Shown here: positions 1 through 5,346 of the stretch, piece after piece
Layout of the letters: every line of letters begins with the position of its first letter
Position numbering within the stretch: position 1 is the stretch's first letter
Assembly: GCA_030146875.1 (NCBI GenBank)
Contig: JASLAX010000002.1
Location: 1 to 15,485, forward strand
DNA length: 15,485 nucleotides
Direction: 5' to 3'
DNA from: Longimicrobiaceae bacterium
Lineage (GTDB): Bacteria > Gemmatimonadota > Gemmatimonadetes > Longimicrobiales > Longimicrobiaceae
Notes under the pieces: generated by a model
Told to the model about the DNA's origin: nothing
The model's database searches: none
Seen by the model: only the letters and a program-made list of their open reading frames with translations
Position numbers and translations under genes: made by a program

Positions 1-165
1 CTGGCCGCGCTCGCCGCCGAGCGGCGCGCTGCCGCGGCGCCGTCCGCGCCCGCCACCGTGGCCGAGGCCATCGTGCTGCCGGCCCCGGTGGACGACTGGA
101 TCGTGGACGGGAGCGCCGCCACCGAGCGCGACCTGATGCAGGCCCTGGAAGGAGACGCCCCGTGA
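1..165 (+). CDS. 3' end of an unrecognised protein (partial)
   Basis: The first frame is open from the window edge and encodes 54 residues, ending LMQALEGDAP before TGA at 163-165. The visible tail is rich in alanine and has an acidic Trp-containing stretch (PVDDWIVDG) but no domain I can name. Its stop overlaps the GTG start of the next gene (GTGA), so the two are translationally coupled in one operon. Genes for LTxxQ-type envelope proteins often follow an ECF sigma factor and a regulatory partner, so an anti-sigma-like protein is possible, but this tail is too short to show it. Confidence 0.7.
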   Translation: MAALAAERRAAAAPSAPATVAEAIVLPAPVDDWIVDGSAATERDLMQALEGDAP

Positions 166-623
166 GCACCCCCGTTCCGTCGCGCCGCACCCGCCTGCTG
201 GGCGCGGGCCTTCTCGCCGCCACCTTCGGCGCGGGCACGCTCGCGGGCGCCGCCTTCACGCGGGTGCTGGACGCGCGCGAGACCCGCGCCGAGGCCCCCG
301 CGCCGCCGCGGGCGTCCCCGGGCACCGGGCACCGCGCGGCGCTGCTCGACTCGCTCGCGCTCACCCCGGGGCAGCGGGTGCGCGTGGACGCCATCATGGC
401 GCGGCGGAAGGAGCAGTCCAAGGCGTTCTGGGAGGCCGAGGGCCGCCGCCTGCGCACCATCGTGGACTCCGCCCGCGCCGAGATCCGCACCGTCCTGACC
501 CCCGAGCAGCGCGCCCGGTACGACCGCCTGCGCGAGGAGCTGAAGGCCCGCCGCCACGCCGAGGAGCAGGCGCGAGCGGCGGCGAAGCGCGGGGGATCGG
601 GGGACGCCGGCGTGAAGGAGTAG
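162..623 (+). CDS. Membrane-anchored LTxxQ (Spy/CpxP-like) envelope protein
   Basis: A 153-residue protein starting at GTG 162, chosen because GGAAGGAG at 147-154 sits 7 nt upstream and the start overlaps the previous stop. Residues 10-33 form a hydrophobic Ala/Gly/Leu segment after a basic RRTR, giving an uncleaved anchor or signal peptide. Residues about 60-125 are a charged helical region containing two LTxxQ-type motifs, LTPGQ and LTPEQ, as in the periplasmic Spy/CpxP/CnrX-like family. Those proteins act as envelope chaperones or metal/stress sensors. The C-terminus is Arg/Lys/Glu-rich. The exact function here is not shown. The family call rests on the paired LTxxQ motifs and the topology. 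A strong terminator follows about 90 nt downstream. Confidence 0.8.
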   Translation: MSTPVPSRRTRLLGAGLLAATFGAGTLAGAAFTRVLDARETRAEAPAPPRASPGTGHRAALLDSLALTPGQRVRVDAIMARRKEQSKAFWEAEGRRLRTIVDSARAEIRTVLTPEQRARYDRLREELKARRHAEEQARAAAKRGGSGDAGVKE

Positions 624-715
624 AGGGGTTTCTTCCGAGCGGCCGCCCGTCCTCGTTTCGGAGGGGAGCGACAGGCGAGCGGCGGATGGCGCGAATGCCC
701 GACGAACGACGAGAA

Positions 716-745
716 GCCCGCCCCCGCGACGATGCGGGGGCGGGC
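716..745. terminator. Strong bidirectional terminator hairpin
   Basis: A perfect 12-bp inverted repeat (GCCCGCCCCCGC at 716-727 and its complement at 734-745) has a 6-nt loop. On the plus strand it is followed by CTTTC, and on the minus strand by TTCTC. It lies between the convergent LTxxQ gene and the minus-strand gene ending at 901, so it plausibly ends both transcripts. Confidence 0.75.
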
Positions 746-800
746 CTTTCGCGCATGGCTGGTGAGATCGGGCTATCCGCGCCGCTCCCCCACCCACTGA

Positions 801-820
801 CCCTCTCCCACGGGGGAGGG
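801..820. repeat. CCCTCTCCC/GGGGGAGGG hairpin
   Basis: A near-perfect 9-bp inverted repeat (one T.G pair) with a tight loop lies 80 bp beyond the stop of the minus-strand gene. Intergenic hairpins of this composition are often dispersed repeats in GC-rich genomes. Here it may be a secondary terminator or RNA-end stabiliser for the minus-strand gene. There is no T tract. Confidence 0.4.
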
Positions 821-900
821 GTGCTCGCGGGGTCGATCTCCGTCGTCCTGCCCCGGCGGCGCGGCGCGCGGCAGGCGGGACCGCCCGGCCTCCCCTCCTC

Positions 901-1911
901 CTACCGGGTCCCCCGCTGCCGCTTCCCGCGGTCTCCCACGATGCCGCCGGCGACGAGGGTGGCGGTGAAGGTCTCCAGGGTGGCGCCCACCTCGGCGGCG
1001 GGGATGGCGCCGCCCTCCGTGACCCGGCAGAGGGCCTGCGCGGAGACCTGGACCTTCGTGCCCCTGCCCGCCGCCTCCGCGCTGACGATCACCAGCACAC
1101 CGGGGCTCTGGCTCCCGTGCCAGTCCGCGTCCTCGGCCCCGCGGGGCCAGCCGGTGAGCGGGCGCGAGACCCAGAAGCCCGGCAGGCTCTGGTCGGCGCT
1201 CGGCTCCAGCCCCGCCGCCGCGAAGGCGGCCGGGATCCGGGCGGCCACGGTGGCCAGGCCCTCCGTGAGCGTCACCGCCATCGTCACCCCCTTCGACTCC
1301 GACGCACCGTGCGGGCACGAGGCGCTCCCGGGGGCGTCCGAGGCGACGCGCGCGGGAAGCTCGCGCGCGGCCGCCTGCAGCACGGCGGCCACGGCGGAGT
1401 CGTTCTCCGGCGACGGCGGGTGGTCGGCGCGCATCTTCAGCAGGAACCGGCCGGCGGAGAGCAGCACGAAGTGCGACGCCACCGGCCTCCCCTCGCGCGT
1501 GCCCGAGAGCCGCAGGTGCCTTCCCGTCATCCCGCCCACCGCCACGCGCGCGTCGCCGGCCACGGCGAGCTTCTGCCACAGTCCGCGCGAAAGCAGCAGG
1601 GGCACCATGTCCTTGGCGAAGCGTCCCGCCTCCTCGTGCACCGCGACGGTGTCGCAGCCGGGGCGGCAGGGGCGCAGGCCGGGGGGGACCGGATAGACGA
1701 AGAGGTCGACGTGCCCCCAGGGCTGCGCGTACCGCAGCATGGTTCCCGCGTCGGCGCTCTCGTACACCTTCGTCTCCACCAGTCGGAAGCCCGCCAGCTC
1801 CGGCGGCGCGTCCACGCGCACGGCGGACGGGGGCTCCTGCGCCGCGGCGGGAGCGGCGGCGAGCAGGGCCAGGAGGAGCGAGGCGGCGAGGCGGATCGGT
1901 CGCATCTTCAT
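901..1911 (-). CDS. Secreted protein of unknown function
   Basis: A 336-residue protein if started at the ATG with top coordinate 1911 (MKMRPIRL); a start two codons later, at 1905, is equally possible. No strong Shine-Dalgarno distinguishes them. The N-terminus is a clear Sec signal peptide: basic MKMRPIR, a Leu/Ala core, then APAAAQ as the cleavage site near residue 24. The mature part has a CxxGC motif (RPCRPGCD) around residue 80 and further cysteines (ASCPHG, ALCRV), suggesting exported disulfides. The protein has two similar-sized halves, each rich in VAVGG/VLVIVS-like strands. I recognise no catalytic motif or family. It is transcribed away from the divergent promoter at 2001-2029 and converges on the LTxxQ gene. 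Confidence 0.75.
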   Translation of the reverse strand: MKMRPIRLAASLLLALLAAAPAAAQEPPSAVRVDAPPELAGFRLVETKVYESADAGTMLRYAQPWGHVDLFVYPVPPGLRPCRPGCDTVAVHEEAGRFAKDMVPLLLSRGLWQKLAVAGDARVAVGGMTGRHLRLSGTREGRPVASHFVLLSAGRFLLKMRADHPPSPENDSAVAAVLQAAARELPARVASDAPGSASCPHGASESKGVTMAVTLTEGLATVAARIPAAFAAAGLEPSADQSLPGFWVSRPLTGWPRGAEDADWHGSQSPGVLVIVSAEAAGRGTKVQVSAQALCRVTEGGAIPAAEVGATLETFTATLVAGGIVGDRGKRQRGTR

Positions 1912-2000
1912 CTTCGTTCGGTGGTCGGGTGTCGATGCGCGGACGATGCCTCCGCGCCCGCCGCCCGGCAAGGGCCGCGGCCATCCGCTTGCGAAGGTCC

Positions 2001-2029
2001 TTGACAACGGCGGAAGCCCGGTTTAGACT
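2001..2029 (+). promoter_or_regulatory. Near-consensus sigma70-type promoter
   Basis: TTGACA at 2001-2006 and TAGACT at 2024-2029 are separated by exactly 17 bp, the ideal housekeeping spacing. The predicted start is about 2034-2037. No convincing coding sequence follows before the terminator at 2107-2145, so the promoter appears to serve a small RNA. Confidence 0.75.
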
Positions 2030-2033
2030 GTCG

Positions 2034-2145
2034 GGCTTGGGAGTCGCGTCCCGACGTAGTTGCGGTCCTCCGCCCCACCGGGTGCGGACGACCCCGCCCG
2101 GCCCGAGCGCCGCGCGGACCACGTCGGCGGCGCGATTTTTGTTTT
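2034..2145 (+). ncRNA. Candidate small RNA, about 110 nt, unknown family
   Basis: This interval is bounded by a near-consensus promoter and an intrinsic terminator with a T tract. The start is predicted from the promoter. The interior folds well. CGGG-type pairing near the 5' end (GTCGGG at 2030-2035 with CCCGAC at 2050-2055) is available, though it includes bases just before the predicted start. A second helix uses CCGG-GT-GCGG against CCGC-CCGG at about 2078-2100. The last helix is the terminator. No SRP RNA core, tRNA T-loop or tmRNA feature is visible, and it is too short for typical 6S RNA. It lies upstream of the Ro60/Y-RNA region in the same orientation, but the terminator separates it from that locus, so any link is only positional. 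Confidence 0.55.
2107..2145 (+). terminator. Intrinsic terminator with T tract
   Basis: GCGCCGC at 2107-2113 pairs perfectly with GCGGCGC at 2127-2133 across a 13-nt loop. It is followed after two bases by TTTTTGTTTT (2136-2145). This is one of the few T-rich runs in the window and a classic factor-independent terminator for plus-strand transcription. Confidence 0.8.
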
Positions 2146-2588
2146 ACCGGGCGGTCCGCCGCCTTCGACACGCACCATCACGGACGACGAACGACACCGA
2201 TGACGCAGCCGCACCTCTCCCTTCTCCGAACCGCCCCGCCCGCGCCCCGCGCGTCGTGCGAGGGACGGCCGGCGGGCGCCGCCCGCCGCGGGGGAGCCGT
2301 GCGCCCGTCGGCACCGTACGCGGCCGGGACGAGCGCCATCGATTCGAAGTGCCTGCCCCTGAACGACATGGGCAGGAGCGGCAGCGGCCTGGCCGCGAAC
2401 GACAGATCGCGCGGGACCCCGGGGAGGTGCGCTCCATGAGCGCATAGGTATCCCCGGAAGTCCGGGGAAGATCCTCACCGATCGCCCCACCCGCGCCGAG
2501 TGCCGGGTGGGGCGATCTGCGTTCCGGGAGCACCAGACAGGGGGAGATCGGCATGGAGGGACTCCGCTAGGGCCGCACGGCCGGCGGG
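2146..2588. other. Noncoding stretch with a run of hairpins
   Basis: I see no convincing gene here. The only ATG frame (2200-2439) has no ribosome binding site and unconserved-looking composition. The right half holds three consecutive hairpins. TGCGCT/AGCGCA is at 2428-2444. CCCCGGA/TCCGGGG is at 2452-2467. A perfect 13-bp stem, GATCGCCCCACCC with its complement, spans 2480-2517. The last lacks a T tract. I found no recognisable sigma70 or sigma54 promoter for the downstream Y-RNA region. Confidence 0.5.
2480..2517 (+). repeat. Perfect 13-bp hairpin upstream of the Y-RNA modules
   Basis: GATCGCCCCACCC (2480-2492) and its exact complement (2505-2517) enclose a 12-nt loop. It is not followed by T residues, so it is more likely a structured RNA element, processing site or factor-assisted terminator than a classic intrinsic terminator. 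A smaller hairpin with an AAGT loop sits 13 nt before it. Confidence 0.5.
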
Positions 2589-2649
2589 GGCGAGGTCCGA
2601 AGGCCCGTGGCAAACGCGACCCACGGCGCCCGAAGACCGGACCCTCGCC
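2589..2649 (+). ncRNA. Y-RNA-like module 1 (Ro-binding helix candidate)
   Basis: A 61-nt hairpin. The basal helix is 10 bp (2589-2598 with 2639-2649) with one bulged C at 2644. Next comes an internal loop, GAA (2599-2601) against CGAAGACC (2631-2638). A 9-bp apical helix (2602-2610 with 2621-2630) has a second bulged C at 2627, closed by a 10-nt loop. The 5' strand reads GGTCCGAAGG at 2594-2603. As I remember it, this is the conserved 5' strand of the Ro60-binding site of animal Y RNAs. On the 3' side, CGAAGACC resembles the reported bacterial motif CNUUGACC with AA for UU, and offers the alternative pairing GGTC:GACC. Helix, bulge and motif together, next to a TROVE gene, support a Y RNA. 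Transcript ends are unknown. Confidence 0.6.
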
Positions 2650-2754
2650 GCGCCGACGGCGACGCAGGAGCAGGCGGACGGAGACCGCGGCTCGACGGAT
2701 GGCGCCACGACCCTGCGCCGTCCCTCGTCCGCCGCACGGCGGGCCGCAGGCGAA

Positions 2755-2783
2755 GGGTTACCGACTTCCAATCGGGCAACACC
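2755..2783 (+). ncRNA. Stem-loop resembling a tRNA anticodon arm, possible part of a Y-type RNA
   Basis: CCGA (2761-2764) and TCGG (2772-2775) enclose a 7-nt loop CTTCCAA, which has the pyrimidine-T-N3-A-A layout of an anticodon loop. The stem extends through GGGTT (2755-2759) pairing with AAC-a-CC. It begins CGAAGGGTTACC, parallel to the GGTTATC of the two modules at 2900 and 3002. No T-loop follows at the right distance, so it is not a complete tRNA. It may be an additional, diverged Y-RNA module. Confidence 0.3.
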
Positions 2784-2827
2784 GGCCGAGCCGCGGTCTC
2801 TCACCCGAGAAGGACGAGCAGCAACCA

Positions 2828-2968
2828 GGACGGAGGATCGTGGGCCGGCGGAAGGTCGTCTCGCCGGACCTCGCCCGCTCCGGCGGGCCGAAGGTGGAGG
2901 GTTATCTGGCAAGCGCCGGCGACGGTGCGCGGTTCGAATCCGCTCCTCCCCGATCCCACGATCCGTCC
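2828..2968 (+). ncRNA. YrlA-type Y RNA candidate with tRNA-like domain
   Basis: The two ends pair: GGACG (2828-2832) with CGTCC, a 3-nt bulge GAG, then GATCGTGGG (2836-2844) with CCCACGATC (2955-2963), giving 14 bp. Enclosed are hairpin CCGGCG/CGCCGG (2845-2867), hairpin CCCGC-TCCG-GCGGG (2874-2887) and a tRNA-like domain. The latter has an acceptor-like GGAGG (2896-2900) with CCTCC (2945-2949). It has a short D-like arm CTGGC-AAGC-GCCGG (2906-2919) and a textbook T arm, GCGG-TTCGAAT-CCGC (2929-2943). Its 5' side reads GCCGAAGG then GTTATCT, closely matching the animal Y RNA 5' strand and the bacterial motif GNCGAAN(0-1)G. Bacterial YrlA RNAs are known to pair a Ro-binding stem with a tRNA mimic. 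Alternative folds compete, so the outer boundaries are inferred. Confidence 0.65.
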
Positions 2969-2985
2969 GGGGCACCCGCGGCGCG

Positions 2986-3038
2986 CGGGTCGAACGTGGC
3001 CGGTTATCGCTGCCGACACCCCGGAACCAAGCGACCCG
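2986..3038 (+). ncRNA. Y-RNA-like module with GTCGAACG Ro-site motif
   Basis: A perfect 7-bp stem, CGGGTCG (2986-2992) with CGACCCG (3032-3038), opens into an asymmetric internal loop AACGTGGCC / AAG. This is followed by GGTT (3002-3005) pairing with AACC (3025-3028). GTCGAACG at 2989-2996 fits the bacterial Ro-binding 5' motif GNCGAANG exactly. The 3' strand has GCGACC where the published motif has UUGACC. GGTTATC recurs as in the 2828-2968 RNA. It may be a separate short Y RNA or the Ro-binding stem in the TROVE mRNA leader. A hairpin ACCCGCG-gcg-CGCGGGT (2974-2990) would compete with it. Confidence 0.45.
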
Positions 3039-3111
3039 GGGGCCGGCGCGGCAGCTCATCCGCGCGCCGCACACTCTCTTACCCCGAGCCCGGAAAGGAG
3101 GGCGAAGGAAG

Positions 3112-4761
3112 ATGATGGACTTCACCAGGCACTTCGCGACCCGACTGCGCCGGCTCGTCACGCCGCAGAGCGAGCCGATCCCCGGGATCGCGCAGGTCCC
3201 CAACTCCGCCGGCGGGTACGCGTGGGCGCTGGACGCCTGGGCCCGGCTGGACCGCTTCCTGGTGCTGGGAACCCAGGGCGGGACCTTCTACGTGGGCGAG
3301 CGCGATCTCACCCGCGAGAACGCCTCGGCGGTGGTCGAGTGCGTGGCGCAGGACGGGCCGCGGGCCGTTCGGCGGATCGTGGAGGTGAGCCAGGAGGGGC
3401 GGGCGGCGCGGAACGACCCCGCGCTCTTCGCCCTGGCGCTGGCCGCGGGGCTGGGGAACGCGGAGACGCGGGCCCTGGCGCTGGCCGCGCTGCCGCGGGT
3501 GGCGCGGACGGGGACGCACCTGTTCCAGTGGCTCGGGTACGTGCGGGCCTTCCGGGGGTGGGGGCGGGGCGTGCGGCGGGCGGTGGGGGCGTGGTACACC
3601 GGGCGTCCCGGGCGGGAGCTGGCCTACCAGCTCCTGAAGTACCCCTCCCGCGAGGGGTGGTCGCACCGGGACGCCCTGCGGCTCGCCCACCCGGTGCCCC
3701 GGACGGAGGAGCAGCGGGTCCTCTTCCGGCGGGTGGCGACGCGGGCGCCGGTGGCGGACGCCGACCGGTCGCTGGAGACGGTGCGGCTGCTGGACGCCGT
3801 GGACGAGGCGCGGGCCGACGGGACGGCCCCGGCGCGGATCGCCGCGCTGGTGCGCGAGCACCGGCTCGTGCGGGAGATGCTGCCCACCGGGGCGCTGACC
3901 CGCCGCGAGGTGTGGGAGGCGCTGCTGGAGGGGATGCCGCTCACGGCGATGCTGCGGAACCTGGGGGTCATGTCCCGCGTGGGGCTGCTGGTCCCCGGGA
4001 GCGAGGCGGCGGAGACGGTCTCCGCCCGCCTGGCCGACTGCCAGGCGCTGCACCGGGCGCGGGTTCACCCGGTGGCGGTGCTGGCGGCCCTGCGGACGTA
4101 CGCGCAGGGGCGGGGTGTCCGCGGGAAGGGGACGTGGGAGCCCGTGGCCCGGGTGGTCGACGCGCTGGACGCGGCGTTCTACCTGGCGTTCCGCTCCGTG
4201 GAGCCGTCCGGGAAGCGGGTCCTGCTGGCCCTGGACGTGTCGGGGTCCATGGACGTGCCCCTGGGCGGGATGGAGTGGCTCACCGCGCGGGAGGCCTCGG
4301 CCGCCATGGCGATGGTCACCGCCGCGGCCGAGCCGCGGCACCGGATCGTGGCGTTCACGTCCGGACCCGGGGCGTCCATGTGGTCCTCGCGGGGGATCGG
4401 GACGGGCCTCTCCCCCGTCACGCTGTCGCCGCGGCAGCGGCTGGACGACGTGGTGCGGGCCACGCGGGCCCTGCCCTTCGGGGGAACGGACTGCGCGCTG
4501 CCGATGCTGGAGGCCGCGAAGCGCGGGTGGGACGTGGATGCGTTCGTCGTCTACACCGACAACGAGACCTGGGCGGGGGACGTTCACCCCGCGCAGGCGC
4601 TGCGGGACTACCGCGAGCGGACGGGGATCCCGGCGAAGCTGGTGGTCGTGGGGATGACGTCCAGCGGGTTCACCATCGCGGACCCGGACGACGCGGGGAT
4701 GCTGGACGTGGTCGGCTTCGACGCGGCCGCCCCGCGCGTGATCAGCGACTTCGCCCGGTAG
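3112..4761 (+). CDS. rsr: TROVE-domain Ro60 orthologue (Rsr)
   Basis: A 549-residue protein, close to the 538 residues of human Ro60. Start ATG 3112 is supported by AAAGGAGGG at 3094-3102; ATG 3115 is a slightly worse alternative. Residues about 15-350 are the TROVE HEAT-repeat ring that binds misfolded RNA ends in its hole and Y RNA on its outer surface. GGYAWALDAWARLDRFL, GTQGGTFYVGE and SQEGRAARNDPALFALAL match the Ro60 pattern well. Residues about 365-549 are a von Willebrand A domain with an intact MIDAS: D375-x-S377-x-S379, T459 and D483. It acts in the cytoplasm as an RNA chaperone, known in Deinococcus to work with PNPase when a Y RNA tethers them. Y-RNA-like modules lie directly upstream and RtcB ligases downstream. 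Arg CGG and Gly GGG codons are unusually frequent compared with the flanking genes. Confidence 0.95.
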   Translation: MMDFTRHFATRLRRLVTPQSEPIPGIAQVPNSAGGYAWALDAWARLDRFLVLGTQGGTFYVGERDLTRENASAVVECVAQDGPRAVRRIVEVSQEGRAARNDPALFALALAAGLGNAETRALALAALPRVARTGTHLFQWLGYVRAFRGWGRGVRRAVGAWYTGRPGRELAYQLLKYPSREGWSHRDALRLAHPVPRTEEQRVLFRRVATRAPVADADRSLETVRLLDAVDEARADGTAPARIAALVREHRLVREMLPTGALTRREVWEALLEGMPLTAMLRNLGVMSRVGLLVPGSEAAETVSARLADCQALHRARVHPVAVLAALRTYAQGRGVRGKGTWEPVARVVDALDAAFYLAFRSVEPSGKRVLLALDVSGSMDVPLGGMEWLTAREASAAMAMVTAAAEPRHRIVAFTSGPGASMWSSRGIGTGLSPVTLSPRQRLDDVVRATRALPFGGTDCALPMLEAAKRGWDVDAFVVYTDNETWAGDVHPAQALRDYRERTGIPAKLVVVGMTSSGFTIADPDDAGMLDVVGFDAAAPRVISDFAR

Positions 4762-4769
4762 GGCGCGGA

Positions 4770-4799
4770 GACCCCGCGCTCCCGCCGGCGGGGTCACCA
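4770..4799 (+). repeat. Minihelix-like hairpin 1 ending in ACCA
   Basis: GACCCCGC (4770-4777) pairs perfectly with GCGGGGTC (4788-4795) over a 10-nt loop. It is followed immediately by unpaired ACCA at 4796-4799. The shape is that of a tRNA acceptor minihelix. It starts 8 nt after the rsr stop codon. Confidence 0.5.
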
Positions 4800-4803
4800 A
4801 CCC

Positions 4804-4839
4804 GGACCTCCGGCGCCGATCGGGCGCCGGGGTCCACCA
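4804..4839 (+). repeat. Minihelix-like hairpin 2 ending in ACCA
   Basis: GGACC (4804-4808) and CCGGCGCC (4810-4817) pair with GGCGCCGG (4823-4830) and GGTCC (4831-4835), giving 13 bp with one bulged T at 4809 and a 5-nt loop. ACCA at 4836-4839 follows directly, as in the preceding hairpin. The two share the tail GGGGTC(C)ACCAACC. The next gene's ribosome binding site begins 7 nt beyond. Confidence 0.5.
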
Positions 4840-4856
4840 ACCGAGAGAAGGACGAC

Positions 4857-5195
4857 ATGGTCAACCGGATCCGGGAGCTCGTGCGCGAGCCCCGCGAGGA
4901 GCCGGAGGAGGCTCGCTCCGGCACCGACTGCTGGATCGTGAGCGGCGCGTTCGGCTGCTACTACGTGGACGCCGGCGCCGCCGCCGCGGTGGAGCGGGTG
5001 CTGGACCGCCGCTTCCGCCCGCGGTGGCTGGTGTTCCGCGACGTGCACGGAAGCTCCGTGCGCGTGCGGACCCGCGAGGTGGAGGTCGTGCGTGAGTTCA
5101 CCGCGGCCCAGCGCCGGAAGGGGCGCCGGTTCCACGACGCGCTCCAGAAGGAGGACGAAGAGGAGGACGGGAACCCCTGGACGATCGAGTTCTGA
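4857..5195 (+). CDS. Small protein of unknown function between rsr and rtcB
   Basis: A 112-residue protein; AGAAGG at 4846-4851 lies 5 nt before ATG 4857. I do not recognise the family. Residues 1-21 are highly charged (EPREEPEEARS). Residues about 22-80 look like a compact alpha/beta fold: a Cys/Trp/Tyr-rich strand (DCWIVSGAFGCYYVD), an Ala-rich helix (AAAAVERVLD), then a basic Arg/Trp stretch (RRFRPRWLVFRDV) and a strand with SSVRVRTREVEVVREF. Residues 83-95 are basic and the tail is acidic (KEDEEEDGN) ending PWTIEF. There is no signal peptide or membrane segment. Basic patches in a locus of RNA-handling genes make RNA or ribonucleoprotein binding conceivable, but nothing in the sequence proves it. 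It sits 95 bp after rsr and 151 bp before the first rtcB on the same strand. Confidence 0.8.
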   Translation: MVNRIRELVREPREEPEEARSGTDCWIVSGAFGCYYVDAGAAAAVERVLDRRFRPRWLVFRDVHGSSVRVRTREVEVVREFTAAQRRKGRRFHDALQKEDEEEDGNPWTIEF

Positions 5196-5257
5196 TCCGC
5201 GGGGCGAACCGGGCGGGGTCCGGCGGAAGCGTCCGTCGGACCTCGCGGCCCCGCGGA
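5196..5257 (+). repeat. Long structured hairpin between small gene and rtcB
   Basis: Starting immediately after the TGA, TCCGCGGGGC (5196-5205) pairs perfectly with GCCCCGCGGA (5248-5257). An asymmetric internal loop (GAACCGGG against CG) follows. Then comes a 9-bp helix, 5214-5222 with 5237-5245 with one G.T pair, and a short helix CGGA/TCCG closed by a tetraloop. The 5' strand GGCGAACCGG loosely resembles the GNCGAANG Ro-site motif but has an extra base. It could be a structured RNA, a processing site or a polarity element. There is no T tract. Confidence 0.45.
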
Positions 5258-5284
5258 TGCGGGGAGGACGGGACGGACCTGGAG

Positions 5285-5329
5285 CGGCGGCGCGTCCGCC
5301 GTTCGAAACCACCCGCGCAGGAGCGCGGG
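5285..5329 (+). repeat. Two hairpins in the rtcB leader
   Basis: CGGCGG-cgcgt-CCGCCG (5285-5301) is followed by TTCGAAACCA and then CCCGCGC-agga-GCGCGGG (5312-5329). The second ends 8 nt before GAGG (5338-5341), the presumed Shine-Dalgarno of rtcB at 5347. An AGGA sequence is in its loop. The hairpins could influence translation or mark RNA processing. Confidence 0.4.
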
Positions 5330-5346
5330 GACACGACGAGGCGATC

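Noticed and set aside
2200..2439. 79-codon ATG frame in the noncoding region
   Set aside because: No ribosome binding site, low-complexity Arg/Pro/Ala composition, and it runs into the hairpin region. It looks like a chance open frame in GC-rich DNA.
2553..2570. Five-codon frame ATGGAGGGACTCCGCTAG after GGGGAG, a possible leader peptide
   Set aside because: The spacing is acceptable, but it is far from any downstream coding start and overlaps a small hairpin. Too short to support.
2755..2783. Possible tRNA-Gly (TCC) anticodon arm
   Set aside because: The loop CTTCCAA fits an anticodon loop, but no T-loop or acceptor partner occurs at the right spacing. Kept only as a possible Y-RNA module.
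2828..2968. Canonical tRNA
   Set aside because: The T arm is convincing but there is no proper anticodon arm or full 7-bp acceptor stem, and the sequence is enclosed by a longer outer helix. A Y-RNA tRNA mimic explains it better.
2146..3111. Sigma54 promoter and RtcR-type control of the locus
   Set aside because: I found no TGGCAC-N5-TTGC-like site with correct GG-N10-GC spacing, and no RtcR gene is in the window.
3079..4800. Long minus-strand frame opposite rsr
   Set aside because: Composition is Pro/Arg/His-rich, the usual antisense shadow of a GC-rich gene, whereas the plus strand has a full TROVE protein.
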